Notes: generated by a model from the letters alone, not told the origin. 29,604 nucleotides of DNA from an uncultured Bacteroidales bacterium (GCA_937995875.1 CALKIW010000028.1:1-29604); one strand, 5' to 3'; counted from the first letter of the stretch, positions 1 through 8,097 are shown. Numbers and translations: made by a program.

Positions 1-1
1 T

Positions 2-251
2 CGGTCTATCGGCCCCTTGCTTATGTATGACACATTCCTGAAGCATAAAGGCGGGAATCGCAATCTGCGTGCCTATCAGGTGTCGCAGATGATCTACGAC
101 CAATCTCTGCATCACCCTGATACACCAAGACACCTACCTGCTGCGTCGCCTCATCGAGAAACAACAGGAAATGTTTCTCAAAGAGGGTGGCATTCGCGAA
201 CAAATGACGCGCGCAAGGATCAGCTATAGGAACGGGAAGGCGAAAGGATGA
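2..251 (+). pseudogene. Remnant of a four-helix-bundle (S23-like, suffix-domain) protein
   Basis: Two pieces of one family are visible in different frames. The frame starting at 2 gives an N-terminal piece with NLRAYQVSQMIYD (about 59-100), which fits the first helix of the family. The frame entered at about 102 gives a C-terminal piece, CITLIHQDTYLLRR then GGIREQMTRARISYRN, ending at a TGA at 249-251. In intact members the long DRT..QM..AARSGKQNI..EGS region separates these pieces; here it is absent. The gene therefore seems to have lost most of its middle and shifted frame at about 98-107. The family is related to S23 proteins and to the Avd accessory protein of diversity-generating retroelements; its cellular role is unclear. 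Family assignment is from memory of conserved motifs. Confidence 0.6.
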
Positions 252-265
252 CAGGGCTTCATCTG

Positions 266-364
266 ATCGGACGGGGCAGAATAGTCTGACTGGTCTGACC
301 GGTCCCACCAGTCTGAGTGGGCTGAAAAATCGGACAAGTCCGACCGGTCCGACCGGTCCGACTA
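266..364 (+). repeat. Array of 9-bp tandem repeats, consensus GTCYGACYG (11 units)
   Basis: From 266 to 364 the sequence reads as eleven 9-bp units in perfect phase with no insertion or deletion. The clearest are GTCTGACTG (284), GTCTGACCG (293), GTCTGAGTG (311) and GTCCGACCG (338 and 347). Units at 275 and 320 are degenerate. The array lies between the broken four-helix-bundle gene and the peptidase start at 397, so it occupies the peptidase 5' region. A related array in the opposite sense is at 18443-18487. There are no spacers, so this is not a CRISPR. Confidence 0.85.
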
Positions 365-396
365 TCTCTCAAGAATTATAACAACAACTATAAAAT

Positions 397-2532
397 ATGA
401 ACAACAATTTCAAAAGAACACTCCTGAGTGCCACATTGGCCTCTGCGGTGATGCTATCAAGCACCGACCCCGCGTCGGCACAAACGGGTGCCGCCAATCC
501 ACTGTTGCAAACCAGCAACCTGCCTTATGGCGCACCCGACTTCAGTAAGATAAAATACGAGCATTATCTGCCTGCTCTCAAAGAGGGCATCAGGCAGCAA
601 AGGGCTGAAATACAGCGCATAGCCGACAACACAGAGAAGCCCACCTTTGCCAACACCATACTGGCCTATGAGCGTTCGGGAGTGCTGCTCGACAAAGTGG
701 CAAGCATTTTCTACGGACTGACAAGTGCCGACAAAACAAAGGAAATCGCTGCTACAGAAAAGGAAATCACACCACTACTCACCGATCTTGAAAACGAAAT
801 ATCGTTCAATGACAAGCTCTTTGAACGTGTGAAATATGTTTACGACAACGAATACAAGACACTGCAGGGCGAAGATAAGAAGCTGCTGGAAGAGTTATAC
901 AAGAATTTCGTGCGTTCCGGTGCCTTGCTTTCGCCCAATGACAAGGCGCGGATGCAGGAAATCAACAAGCGCATCTCTACCCTTCAGCAGGAGTGGGGAA
1001 ACATGCTTCCCGACGCCACCAACAACGCTGTGGTGTGGGTAGACAGCAAGGAGGAACTCTCCGGTCTGAGCGATGCGGACATTGCCCAATGCAAGGAGGA
1101 TGCCGAAAGTCATGGGGGCAAGGCTCCCTACTGCATCGTTATCGTGAACACCACGCAGCAAGCCATACTCACCAATCTCGACAACCGGGACTTGCGCCGC
1201 AGGGTTTACGAGGCTTCGATCCACAGAGCCGACGGCTCCGGCAAATTCAACACGTTCCCCCTCGTGGTGGAGATGGCTAAGCTGCGTGCAGAGAAAGGTG
1301 AATTGATGGGTTACAAAAACTACGCGTCGTATTCGCTGGAGCGAACAATGGCCAAGAACACGGACAATGTTTACCGTTTCCTCAAACAGCTCATCGCCGA
1401 CTATACGCCAAAGGCCGATGCGGAAACACGGGCCATCGAAGCCTACGCCCGCAAGACAATGGGCAACGATTTTGAGCTTCAGCCCTATGATAGGTTCTAC
1501 TATTCGGCCAAGATGAAGAAAGAGAAGTTCAACTTCTCGGATAACGACGTGAAGCCTTATTTCAACATCGACAGCGTGCTTGTCAATGGCGTGTTCTACG
1601 CTGCCCATCGCGTCTATGGTCTGTCGTTCAAAGAGCGCACCGACATTCCCACCTATCACAAGGACATGAAGGTCTACGAGGTGTTCGATGGCAACGGCAA
1701 ACCGCTTGCCCTGTTCTATTGCGACTACTTCCGTCGCCCCACCAAGCGAGGCGGTGCATGGATGAGCAGTTTTGCCAAGCAGAGTCGTGAGCGCCATCAA
1801 CTGCCCGTGATCTACAACGTGTGCAACTATGCCAAAGCACCTGAGGGCGAACCGACGCTCGTTACATGGGACGAGGTGACAACCATGTTCCACGAGTTCG
1901 GTCATGCCCTGCACGGCATATTGTCCGACTGCCAATACAATTCGCTGAGCGGCACAGCCGTAGCACGCGACTTCGTAGAGATGCCATCGCAGTTCAACGA
2001 GTCGTTTGCCACCATTCCGGAAGTGTTCAACCATTATGCCAAACACACCCAAACGGGCCAGCCCATGCCTGAAGAACTGAAGAACAAGATGCTCAATTCC
2101 ATCAACTTCCACTCGGCCTATGCACTCGGCGAAAACCTGGCCGCTACCTGTCTGGACATGGCCTGGCACGTGATGGCGTCTAAAGACATTCCCACTGCCG
2201 ACAAAGCCGACGCGTTTGAGACCCAAGCCCTGTCAGCTATCGGACTGCTCAACCGTCAGATTCCGCCCCGCTACTCCACGTCTTATTTCAACCACGTGTG
2301 GGGAGGTGGCTACGCAGCCGGTTACTACAGCTATCTGTGGACTGAGGTGCTGGCCGTGAACATCGCCGCATATTTTGCTGAAAAGGGAGCCTTGAAACCC
2401 GAAGTGGGACAGGCTTTCCGCGACATGATACTCAGTCGGGGCAACACCCGCGACCTGATGCAGAGCTTCTCGGCGTTCACCGGACTCAAAGCGCCCGACG
2501 CATCCGGACTGCTCAAGGCGCGCGGCCTGTAA
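397..2532 (+). CDS. dcp: Secreted M3 family metallopeptidase, peptidyl-dipeptidase Dcp-like
   Basis: This 711-residue protein is a zinc metallopeptidase of the thimet oligopeptidase/Dcp family, which cleaves dipeptides or short pieces from oligopeptides. The zinc-binding HEFGH is at residues 499-503. The third ligand is in DFVEMPSQ, with Glu at about 528, the same 29-residue spacing as in E. coli Dcp. An N-terminal signal peptide with a likely cut after ...PASA at about residue 29 places it in the periplasm. The length matches the family. The start has the right distance to the signal peptide. No TAnnTTTG promoter is visible just upstream; the 9-bp array ends 32 bp before the ATG. It is followed by a strong hairpin and then the convergent GH43 gene. 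The family call is secure; the exact cleavage preference is not. Confidence 0.93.
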   Translation: MNNNFKRTLLSATLASAVMLSSTDPASAQTGAANPLLQTSNLPYGAPDFSKIKYEHYLPALKEGIRQQRAEIQRIADNTEKPTFANTILAYERSGVLLDKVASIFYGLTSADKTKEIAATEKEITPLLTDLENEISFNDKLFERVKYVYDNEYKTLQGEDKKLLEELYKNFVRSGALLSPNDKARMQEINKRISTLQQEWGNMLPDATNNAVVWVDSKEELSGLSDADIAQCKEDAESHGGKAPYCIVIVNTTQQAILTNLDNRDLRRRVYEASIHRADGSGKFNTFPLVVEMAKLRAEKGELMGYKNYASYSLERTMAKNTDNVYRFLKQLIADYTPKADAETRAIEAYARKTMGNDFELQPYDRFYYSAKMKKEKFNFSDNDVKPYFNIDSVLVNGVFYAAHRVYGLSFKERTDIPTYHKDMKVYEVFDGNGKPLALFYCDYFRRPTKRGGAWMSSFAKQSRERHQLPVIYNVCNYAKAPEGEPTLVTWDEVTTMFHEFGHALHGILSDCQYNSLSGTAVARDFVEMPSQFNESFATIPEVFNHYAKHTQTGQPMPEELKNKMLNSINFHSAYALGENLAATCLDMAWHVMASKDIPTADKADAFETQALSAIGLLNRQIPPRYSTSYFNHVWGGGYAAGYYSYLWTEVLAVNIAAYFAEKGALKPEVGQAFRDMILSRGNTRDLMQSFSAFTGLKAPDASGLLKARGL

Positions 2533-2561
2533 CAACGACAGCAGCTACATCGCCTTACATA

Positions 2562-2599
2562 ACACAGCCGTGAAAGTGAACCCACTTTCACGGCTGTGT
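2562..2599. terminator. Perfect 17-bp hairpin between convergent genes
   Basis: Arms at 2562-2578 and 2583-2599 are perfectly complementary around a 4-base loop. The hairpin starts 30 bp after the peptidase stop codon and lies between two convergent genes. There is no T-run on either side, so it is a terminator-like or mRNA-stabilising hairpin rather than a textbook intrinsic terminator. Confidence 0.7.
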
Positions 2600-2696
2600 C
2601 ATAATGATACCTGTCGTCCGTCAAGACGCCGTTTTCAAATCCAGAAACCCCTGCGACAGCTTTCCGCAGAAGAATTGTTCCGCACGTGCTCCAAAC

Positions 2697-4337
2697 TTAT
2701 GGGCTTATTCTAAACCAATCCACATCAATCCATCCGCGATTGGTAGTGCCCGTCGGCTCCTGAGCCACAAGTCCGATTTTCGCACCAATCCATTTGCCTT
2801 CGCGCATGGTGAAGGTCTTGCCCACAGGCTTGAACGTCTTTCCGTCGGTGGCGTAAGCAAAGTTCACCTGCCCGTGATCCACCTTCATTTGTAGATAAAT
2901 CTCCTCGTGAATGGCAAACTGATAGTCGTTTTCGTCCTGCCCGGTCTTGTTCAGCGTGGCAAGCGTGGTCACTTCTTCCCTGCCCTTCTTATCGGCCTTG
3001 TTACAGGTTATCTGTTGCAATTTGAATTGATCGCCGACACGTTTCACCACCAAGGCCGAATAGTCCAACCCCATCATCACAATACCGCCGAACTGATTCT
3101 CGGCCTTACTGACGAGCTTGAGCTTTGCAGTGGCCGTAAACTTGTCCGCAGGCGTCTTCTGCAAGAGCAGATTGGGCGTGTTCCACAGGGTTTCATTGCT
3201 TTTCCATGTGTACAATCGGAAGAAGCCGAGCGACGTTGGCATACCGTAAGCCTGAGCATAATTGGCGTGCCACTGCCATTGCTTGCCCAGCATCGGGGCG
3301 TTGAACTCGTCGCTCTCCACAGGATTCATCACGACTGAGGAAGCCGATTTGGGTTTACGATAAGTGGTGTACGGCTCTCCGCAATAACCCTTCTTGGGTA
3401 CGCGTCCCATCACGGGCCAGTTGTCTTTCCACGTCACCGGCTGCAGGTGTACCACACGCCCATACGCCCCTTTGTCCTGAAAATGCATAAACCAGTCCTC
3501 TCCGGCCGACGTGTGTATCCACGCACCCTGATGCGGTCCGTTGATATCCGTCGTTCCCTGAGCCAGCACCTTTTGGTATTCATAAGGCCCATAGGGACTT
3601 CTCGACCGCATGGCCACTTGGAAACCGGTCGCCACTCCACCAGCCGGAAACATGATCCAGTACCACCCGTCACGCTTATAGAACTTGGGGCCTTCGGCTG
3701 TGCGATACTCCGTTCCGTTGCCGTCGAACACAATAACGGGCTCGCTGATGGCTTTTGTACCCTCCTTGTTAAGTTCGCGGACGGTGATGACAGAGGCAAA
3801 ACGGTTGCGACTGTTGGCCCAACCGTTGGCCAGATAACATCTGCCGTCATCGTCCCAGAGCGGCGTGGTGTCTATCATTCCCTTGCCCTCTATCACCAAC
3901 ACCGGGTCTTCCCACGTTCCTGCAGGGTCTTTGGTCTTCACCATGAACACGCCGTTGTCGGGATCTCCCCAGTAGATATAAAATTCTCCGTCGTGGTAGC
4001 GGATGCACGGAGCCCACACACCATTGCCGTGAGCGGGTTTCCCGGAAAACAAACTGTCGGGCACCAGTCGCTTCACGCCGTGCCCGATGATTTCCCAATT
4101 CACCAAGTCGCGGGAATGGAGAATCGGCAAACCGGGTATACAGTTGAACGAACTGGCCGTCATATAATAGTCGTCGCCTACGGCAATGACGTCCGGGTCG
4201 CTGTAGTCGGCATTGATAACGGGATTGGTATAAGTGCCGTCGCCATTGTCGGGACACCACACTTGCGACTTATATTGAGCCGATGCCGCGACGGGCAGTG
4301 CCATGAATAAGGTCAGAAGGATTTGTTTCAGCATCAT
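2697..4337 (-). CDS. Secreted GH43 glycosidase (beta-xylosidase / alpha-L-arabinofuranosidase type)
   Basis: This 546-residue protein has a signal peptide (cut after ...AASA, about residue 20), then a five-bladed GH43 domain (about 30-340) and a C-terminal beta-sandwich of the beta-xylosidase concanavalin-like type (about 345-546). The expected catalytic set is visible: Asp47 in YSDPDV (base), Asp156 in MIDTTPLW (pKa modulator) and Glu215 in TAEGPKF (acid). Such enzymes remove xylose or arabinose from xylan or arabinoxylan fragments. It lies downstream of xylB and xylA on the same strand, 246 bp after xylA, which supports a role in pentose supply. No SusC/SusD pair is nearby. A second Met follows the first, so the start could be 4334. 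Substrate cannot be settled from sequence alone. Confidence 0.9.
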   Translation of the reverse strand: MMLKQILLTLFMALPVAASAQYKSQVWCPDNGDGTYTNPVINADYSDPDVIAVGDDYYMTASSFNCIPGLPILHSRDLVNWEIIGHGVKRLVPDSLFSGKPAHGNGVWAPCIRYHDGEFYIYWGDPDNGVFMVKTKDPAGTWEDPVLVIEGKGMIDTTPLWDDDGRCYLANGWANSRNRFASVITVRELNKEGTKAISEPVIVFDGNGTEYRTAEGPKFYKRDGWYWIMFPAGGVATGFQVAMRSRSPYGPYEYQKVLAQGTTDINGPHQGAWIHTSAGEDWFMHFQDKGAYGRVVHLQPVTWKDNWPVMGRVPKKGYCGEPYTTYRKPKSASSVVMNPVESDEFNAPMLGKQWQWHANYAQAYGMPTSLGFFRLYTWKSNETLWNTPNLLLQKTPADKFTATAKLKLVSKAENQFGGIVMMGLDYSALVVKRVGDQFKLQQITCNKADKKGREEVTTLATLNKTGQDENDYQFAIHEEIYLQMKVDHGQVNFAYATDGKTFKPVGKTFTMREGKWIGAKIGLVAQEPTGTTNRGWIDVDWFRISP

Positions 4338-4371
4338 TGTTTTAGTTTGATTTCGTATATTTAATTGTAAA

Positions 4372-4400
4372 GCCTCCCCTTATGGAAGATAAAGGGAGGC
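4372..4400. other. Hairpin upstream of the GH43 gene
   Basis: GCCTCCC at 4372-4378 pairs with GGGAGGC at 4394-4400, in the gap between the xylA 3' end and the GH43 start. It may be a leader hairpin of the GH43 mRNA or a processing/termination site after xylA. There is no T-run. Confidence 0.45.
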
Positions 4401-4455
4401 CGAAATAGTTTTGTTTTGGTATAGAGTTTACCATCTATAACGCAGGTCGTCTGCC

Positions 4456-4594
4456 TGCCACATTCCCTCACTCTCAATAAGAGCAGAGCGGAATAATGTT
4501 GCAATATTCAGCCACTCATGGAAAGAGCAAGGCAAAATAGTGTTGCCACATTCCCCCACTCACAATAAGAGCGGGGCGGAATATTATTTGCAAT
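4456..4594. repeat. Imperfect 50-bp direct repeat overlapping the 3' end of xylA
   Basis: A segment beginning TGCCACATTCC and ending TTGCAAT occurs at 4456-4505 and again at 4544-4594, with a few substitutions. The second copy covers the last 11 bases of xylA, including its stop codon. Each copy carries the CACTC...AATAAGAGC core that can fold into a hairpin. This looks like a local duplication of the xylA 3' end with its terminator hairpin. Confidence 0.75.
4554..4576 (-). terminator. Hairpin just after xylA
   Basis: CCCCACTC (4554-4561) and GAGCGGGG (4569-4576) form an 8-bp stem that has one G-U pair in the minus-strand transcript. It begins 8 bases past the xylA stop codon. The T-run is missing, so it may stabilise the upstream mRNA rather than end it fully. 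The copy at about 4466-4488 is more degenerate. Confidence 0.5.
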
Positions 4595-5903
4595 GCAATG
4601 CTACGATGGTCTCATAGAGTTCCTGACGGCCGCTGATCTGCTTCGGCTCACCGTTCTTACGAGCGTAGGCCACAAGGTCTTCAAGGCTCATTTCGCCATT
4701 CTCAAACCGCTTGCCCTCGCCGGCATCAAAACTTGCGTAGCGTTCCTTCAGCATTTCGGGCAGCGGACTTTCGTCCATGATGGCCGCAGCATTGATGAGT
4801 GCACGCGCCATAGCGTCCATGCCGCTGATGTGGGCAATAAACACATCCTCAGGGTCGGTGGAGTTGCGGCGCAGCTTGGCATCGAAGTTGGAGCCACCCG
4901 TGCCCAGTCCACCGTTGCGAATAACCTGCAACATGGCTTGCGTCAGCTCAAAGTTGTCGATGGGGAACTGGTCAGTATCCCATCCGTTCTGCGCGTCACC
5001 CCGATTGGCGTCGATGGAGCCGAGCATACCGTTATCCACGGCGACTGCCAGTTCGTGCTCAAAAGTGTGACCAGCCAATGTGGCGTGATTCACCTCTATA
5101 TTCACCTTGAAATCCTTGTCCAGTCCGTGCGCGCGGAGGAAACCTATCACCGTTTCGGTATCCACGTCATACTGGTGTTTGGTCGGCTCCATAGGCTTCG
5201 GCTCTATGAGGAACGTGCCCTTGAATCCCTTGCCACGTGCATAATCGCGGGCGGCGGAAAGCATATTGGCCAGATGATTTTTCTCTCTCTGCATCTGGGT
5301 GTTGAGCAGAGACATATAGCCTTCGCGTCCGCCCCAGAACACATAGTTCTCTCCGCCGAGCTTGATGGTGGCGTCAATGGCGTTCTTTATCTGCACGGCA
5401 GCACGCGCAACAACGTCGAAATTCGGATTCGTGGCCGCACCGTTCATGTAGCGCTTGTGGCTGAACACGTTGGCTGTGCCCCAAAGCAGCTTCTTCGTGG
5501 GGTCGGCAGCCATCTTCTCTTTCAGATAATCGGTAACGGCTGCAAGGTTGGCTTCGTATCTGTCGATGTCGTCATCGGGATCTACGAGGTCCACATCGTG
5601 GAAGCAAAAATACTCTATGCCAAGCTTGGTCATAATCTCAAAGCCGGCATCAACCTTATCCTTGGCACGCTGAACGGCATCCGCAGACTCATCCCATGCG
5701 TAGGTGCGGGTGCATCCACCAAACTGGTCGCCGCTGGCTGCACCCAGTGTGTGCCACCAGGCCATAGCAAACCGGAGCCAGTCTTTCATCTTCTTGCCTT
5801 TGATGACACGCTCCGGATCATAATAGTGGAATGCCATTGGGTTCTTACTTTCTACGCCCTCGAAGGGAATCCTACCCACTGAGGGGAAATACTCTTTTGC
5901 CAT
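4584..5903 (-). CDS. xylA: Xylose isomerase
   Basis: This 439-residue protein converts D-xylose to D-xylulose in the cytoplasm. It is of the long type found in Bacteroides and in anaerobic fungi. Active-site landmarks are visible: His102 and Asp105 in FCFHDVDLVDP, the metal-site IEPKPMEPTKHQYD, the IEVNHATLAGHTFEHE segment and the DANRGDAQNGWDTDQFP metal loop. The length is that expected for the family. It lies 100 bp downstream of xylB on the same strand, consistent with a xylB-xylA transcript, and is followed by a hairpin in a duplicated segment before the GH43 gene. Confidence 0.97.
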   Translation of the reverse strand: MAKEYFPSVGRIPFEGVESKNPMAFHYYDPERVIKGKKMKDWLRFAMAWWHTLGAASGDQFGGCTRTYAWDESADAVQRAKDKVDAGFEIMTKLGIEYFCFHDVDLVDPDDDIDRYEANLAAVTDYLKEKMAADPTKKLLWGTANVFSHKRYMNGAATNPNFDVVARAAVQIKNAIDATIKLGGENYVFWGGREGYMSLLNTQMQREKNHLANMLSAARDYARGKGFKGTFLIEPKPMEPTKHQYDVDTETVIGFLRAHGLDKDFKVNIEVNHATLAGHTFEHELAVAVDNGMLGSIDANRGDAQNGWDTDQFPIDNFELTQAMLQVIRNGGLGTGGSNFDAKLRRNSTDPEDVFIAHISGMDAMARALINAAAIMDESPLPEMLKERYASFDAGEGKRFENGEMSLEDLVAYARKNGEPKQISGRQELYETIVALHCK

Positions 5904-6003
5904 AATCTTTGTTTTTAGTTATTGATGATTGATCATTATCGTTTGTTTATATGCTGCCGGAGGCACGTATCGGCTGTCGGCCGACACCCGAAACGTCCAC
6001 CCG

Positions 6004-7503
6004 CTATCTCCGCATTTCGCCTGCTAAAACGGCCTTCCATCGCTCGTAGGCTGCCTTGCATTCGGCCGTCTTCTTCGCGTCCGGCTCGATAAATGCCAGT
6101 TCCTTGAGTGTGGCAAAGGCTTCCTCTTGGTTGCGGTATATTCCGCAGCCCATACCTGCTCCCTTGGCGGCTCCCACCGATCCATCGGTTTCGTAGAGTT
6201 CGATGGCCGCTCCGCTGGTTGTTGCCAACGTGTTACGGAACGTCTCGCTGAGGAACATATTGGCCCTGCCGGCATGAATTTTACGAATATCCATGCCTAT
6301 CTGCTCCATGATTTCCATGCCGTAGCAGAACGAGAACACAATGCCCTCCTGAGCGGCGCGCATGAGATGGGCACGGGTGTGCTGATTGAAATCAAGCCCG
6401 TGCACGGAACAGCCCAGCTCACGGTTTTCCATGACGCGCTCAACTCCGTTGCCAAAGGGAATCACGGTGAGTCCCTCACTGCCGACAGGAACAGTGGCGC
6501 ACAGGTCGTTCATCTCGTCATAACTCATGCCTTGCGGCGCAACATTGCGGCGTACCCACGCATTCAGGATGCCACTGCCATTGATACACAGCAGCACACC
6601 GAGCCGGGTTAGCTCCTGCGTATAATTAACGTGGGCAAAGGTATTGACACGGCTCTTTTGATCATAGTTCACCTCGCCCAACACCCCATAGACCACGCCC
6701 GACGTGCCCGACGTAGACGCAATCTCTCCCGGATTGAACACGTTGAGGCTCAACGCATTGTTCGGTTGGTCTCCGGCCCGATAGGAAACGGGAATGCCCG
6801 GCGCGAGACCAAGTTCGGCAGCCACGGCCTTGCTGACTCTGCCCTGCACGGCAAACGTAGGCACCACATCGGCCAGCAAGTCTCCGGAGAAACCATAATA
6901 GTCTAACAGGAAATCGGCCGGCTGCTGCTTCTCGAAATCCCAAAAGATGCCCTCGCTCAGTCCGCTGATAGTGGTATTCATCTCACCCGTGAGCCGCATG
7001 GCGAGATAGTCGCCGGGCAGCATAATCTTGTGGATTCGTTCGTAGATTTGAGGCTCGTTCTCCTTCACCCATGCCAGTTTTGCCGCCGTGAAGTTGCCCG
7101 GCGAGTTGAGCAGATGGCGCAGACAGAAGTCGGGGCCAAGCTCGTTGAAGGCGCGTTCACCATAGGGCACGGCGCGCGAGTCGCACCAGATGATGGCATC
7201 GCGAAGGGCGTTCCTGTCCTTATCGACACACACCAGCCCATGCATCTGATAAGAGATGCCAATGGCCTTGACGTCATTGCCTGTCGCTCCCGTGTCGGCC
7301 ATAATCTTCTGCAAAGCCAATTTGGCATTATCCCACCACATTTGCGGGTCTTGCTCGGCCCACCCGGCCCTGACTGCCTTGATGGGAGCTTCGTGTTCGG
7401 GGAAAAAGGCAGTGGCAGCTATGGCGCCGGTCTCAACATCGACGAAAGAGGCTTTGACGCTGCTGGAGCCTACATCAAACCCCAATAGATATTGTTTTTT
7501 CAT
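6004..7503 (-). CDS. xylB: Xylulokinase (FGGY family)
   Basis: This FGGY carbohydrate kinase of 499 residues phosphorylates D-xylulose to xylulose-5-phosphate, feeding the pentose phosphate pathway. The N-terminal phosphate-binding LLGFDVGSSSVKA, the catalytic-Asp segment YRAGDQPNNALS and the STSGTSGVVYG loop are present. I chose the ATG at 7503 because MKKQYLLGFDVG is the usual start; an in-frame ATG at 7530 would add nine residues with no family support. It is first in the xylB-xylA-GH43 order and has a good promoter at 7555-7585. Adjacency to xylA and a XylE-like transporter makes the substrate assignment strong. Confidence 0.95.
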   Translation of the reverse strand: MKKQYLLGFDVGSSSVKASFVDVETGAIAATAFFPEHEAPIKAVRAGWAEQDPQMWWDNAKLALQKIMADTGATGNDVKAIGISYQMHGLVCVDKDRNALRDAIIWCDSRAVPYGERAFNELGPDFCLRHLLNSPGNFTAAKLAWVKENEPQIYERIHKIMLPGDYLAMRLTGEMNTTISGLSEGIFWDFEKQQPADFLLDYYGFSGDLLADVVPTFAVQGRVSKAVAAELGLAPGIPVSYRAGDQPNNALSLNVFNPGEIASTSGTSGVVYGVLGEVNYDQKSRVNTFAHVNYTQELTRLGVLLCINGSGILNAWVRRNVAPQGMSYDEMNDLCATVPVGSEGLTVIPFGNGVERVMENRELGCSVHGLDFNQHTRAHLMRAAQEGIVFSFCYGMEIMEQIGMDIRKIHAGRANMFLSETFRNTLATTSGAAIELYETDGSVGAAKGAGMGCGIYRNQEEAFATLKELAFIEPDAKKTAECKAAYERWKAVLAGEMRR

Positions 7504-7554
7504 ACTTCTGTTTTCAATAATAGATGTCATTACAAATTAAGATCGATTTCATCG

Positions 7555-7585
7555 CAAAGATAATCAAAACTTACCAAAACCGCAA
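7555..7585 (-). promoter_or_regulatory. Bacteroidota-type promoter for xylB
   Basis: On the minus strand TTG (7585-7583), a 20-bp spacer and TATCTTTG (7562-7555) match the -33/-7 pattern TTG-N20-TAnnTTTG. This predicts a leader of roughly 45 bases before the ATG at 7503, which also supports that start. Confidence 0.75.
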
Positions 7586-7639
7586 CTTAGAAGCCCATAA
7601 AATTCTATAAAATTTTACACTACCCTAACGCTTTCCCAT

Positions 7640-7790
7640 CTTTCATCACTCATCATTCTCCTTTCTTCACCCCTCACTCTCCGTTCTAAATTTCATGCTT
7701 CACTCCTCCCTCTTCAGTCTTCACTTTGATTTTTATTCTTCACTCTTCCCTCTTCATTCCTCACTTATTTTTACCTTTTTTTCTCAATTA
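7640..7790. repeat. Pyrimidine-rich tract with CTTCACTCTTCCCTC-like repeats
   Basis: One strand is almost entirely C and T for about 150 bp, with irregular repeats of CTTCACTC, CCCTCTTCA and CCTCACT. No reading frame here looks like a protein. The tract abuts element A, in the gap between xylB and the transporter. Confidence 0.6.
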
Positions 7791-7799
7791 TTTTCCGGT

Positions 7800-8097
7800 C
7801 TTCCAGCGCAAAAAGGACTATTTTTTTTCGTTAAAACCGAGCTGTGTGTTCCCAAAAATTGCGAGGTTGCTGCGATTGAGACCTTCTCATAGCATGGTTA
7901 GGCCTTAGCGGCATCGCGACTAAGCCTCATCCGCCTTGTGGTTAAACCCTTCTCGCGCAGCCGTTTGATATGCAACCGCGAGGGGAAAAACAGTGGTCAG
8001 CAAGGCACCATTCCTTAAACTCCAGATTATCAGCCAACTACAAAATCTCGAAATTTGAGCGTATTTCCAACGAAGGGACATTTATTTTCAAATACGC
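7800..8097 (+). repeat. Dispersed non-coding element, copy A
   Basis: Collinear with the reverse complement of copy B at 18102-18398. Positions 7800-7918 align with 18398-18280 without gaps over 119 bp, about 97 identical by hand count. A 140-bp diverged middle follows, and then a 39-bp hairpin module at 8059-8097 (arms GCGTATTT and AAATACGC). The first part contains degenerate units with the core GGTTAGGCCTTA. No start codon and frame looks like a real gene. It fills most of the 850-bp gap between xylB and the transporter gene. Confidence 0.8.

Noticed and set aside
266..364. CRISPR-like array
   Set aside because: Units are 9 bp with no spacers and no cas genes nearby; it is a tandem minisatellite.
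895..2226. Minus-strand open frame of 443 codons inside the M3 peptidase gene
   Set aside because: Antisense shadow; the plus-strand frame has the full zinc peptidase signature.
4593..5882. Plus-strand open frame of 429 codons opposite xylA
   Set aside because: Antisense shadow of a clear xylose isomerase gene.
7726..7908. Plus-strand open frame over the pyrimidine tract and element A
   Set aside because: Mostly Ser/Phe/Leu from the low-complexity tract. The similarity to the frame in copy B follows from the DNA repeat; the small silent-change excess is recorded as a weak finding instead.
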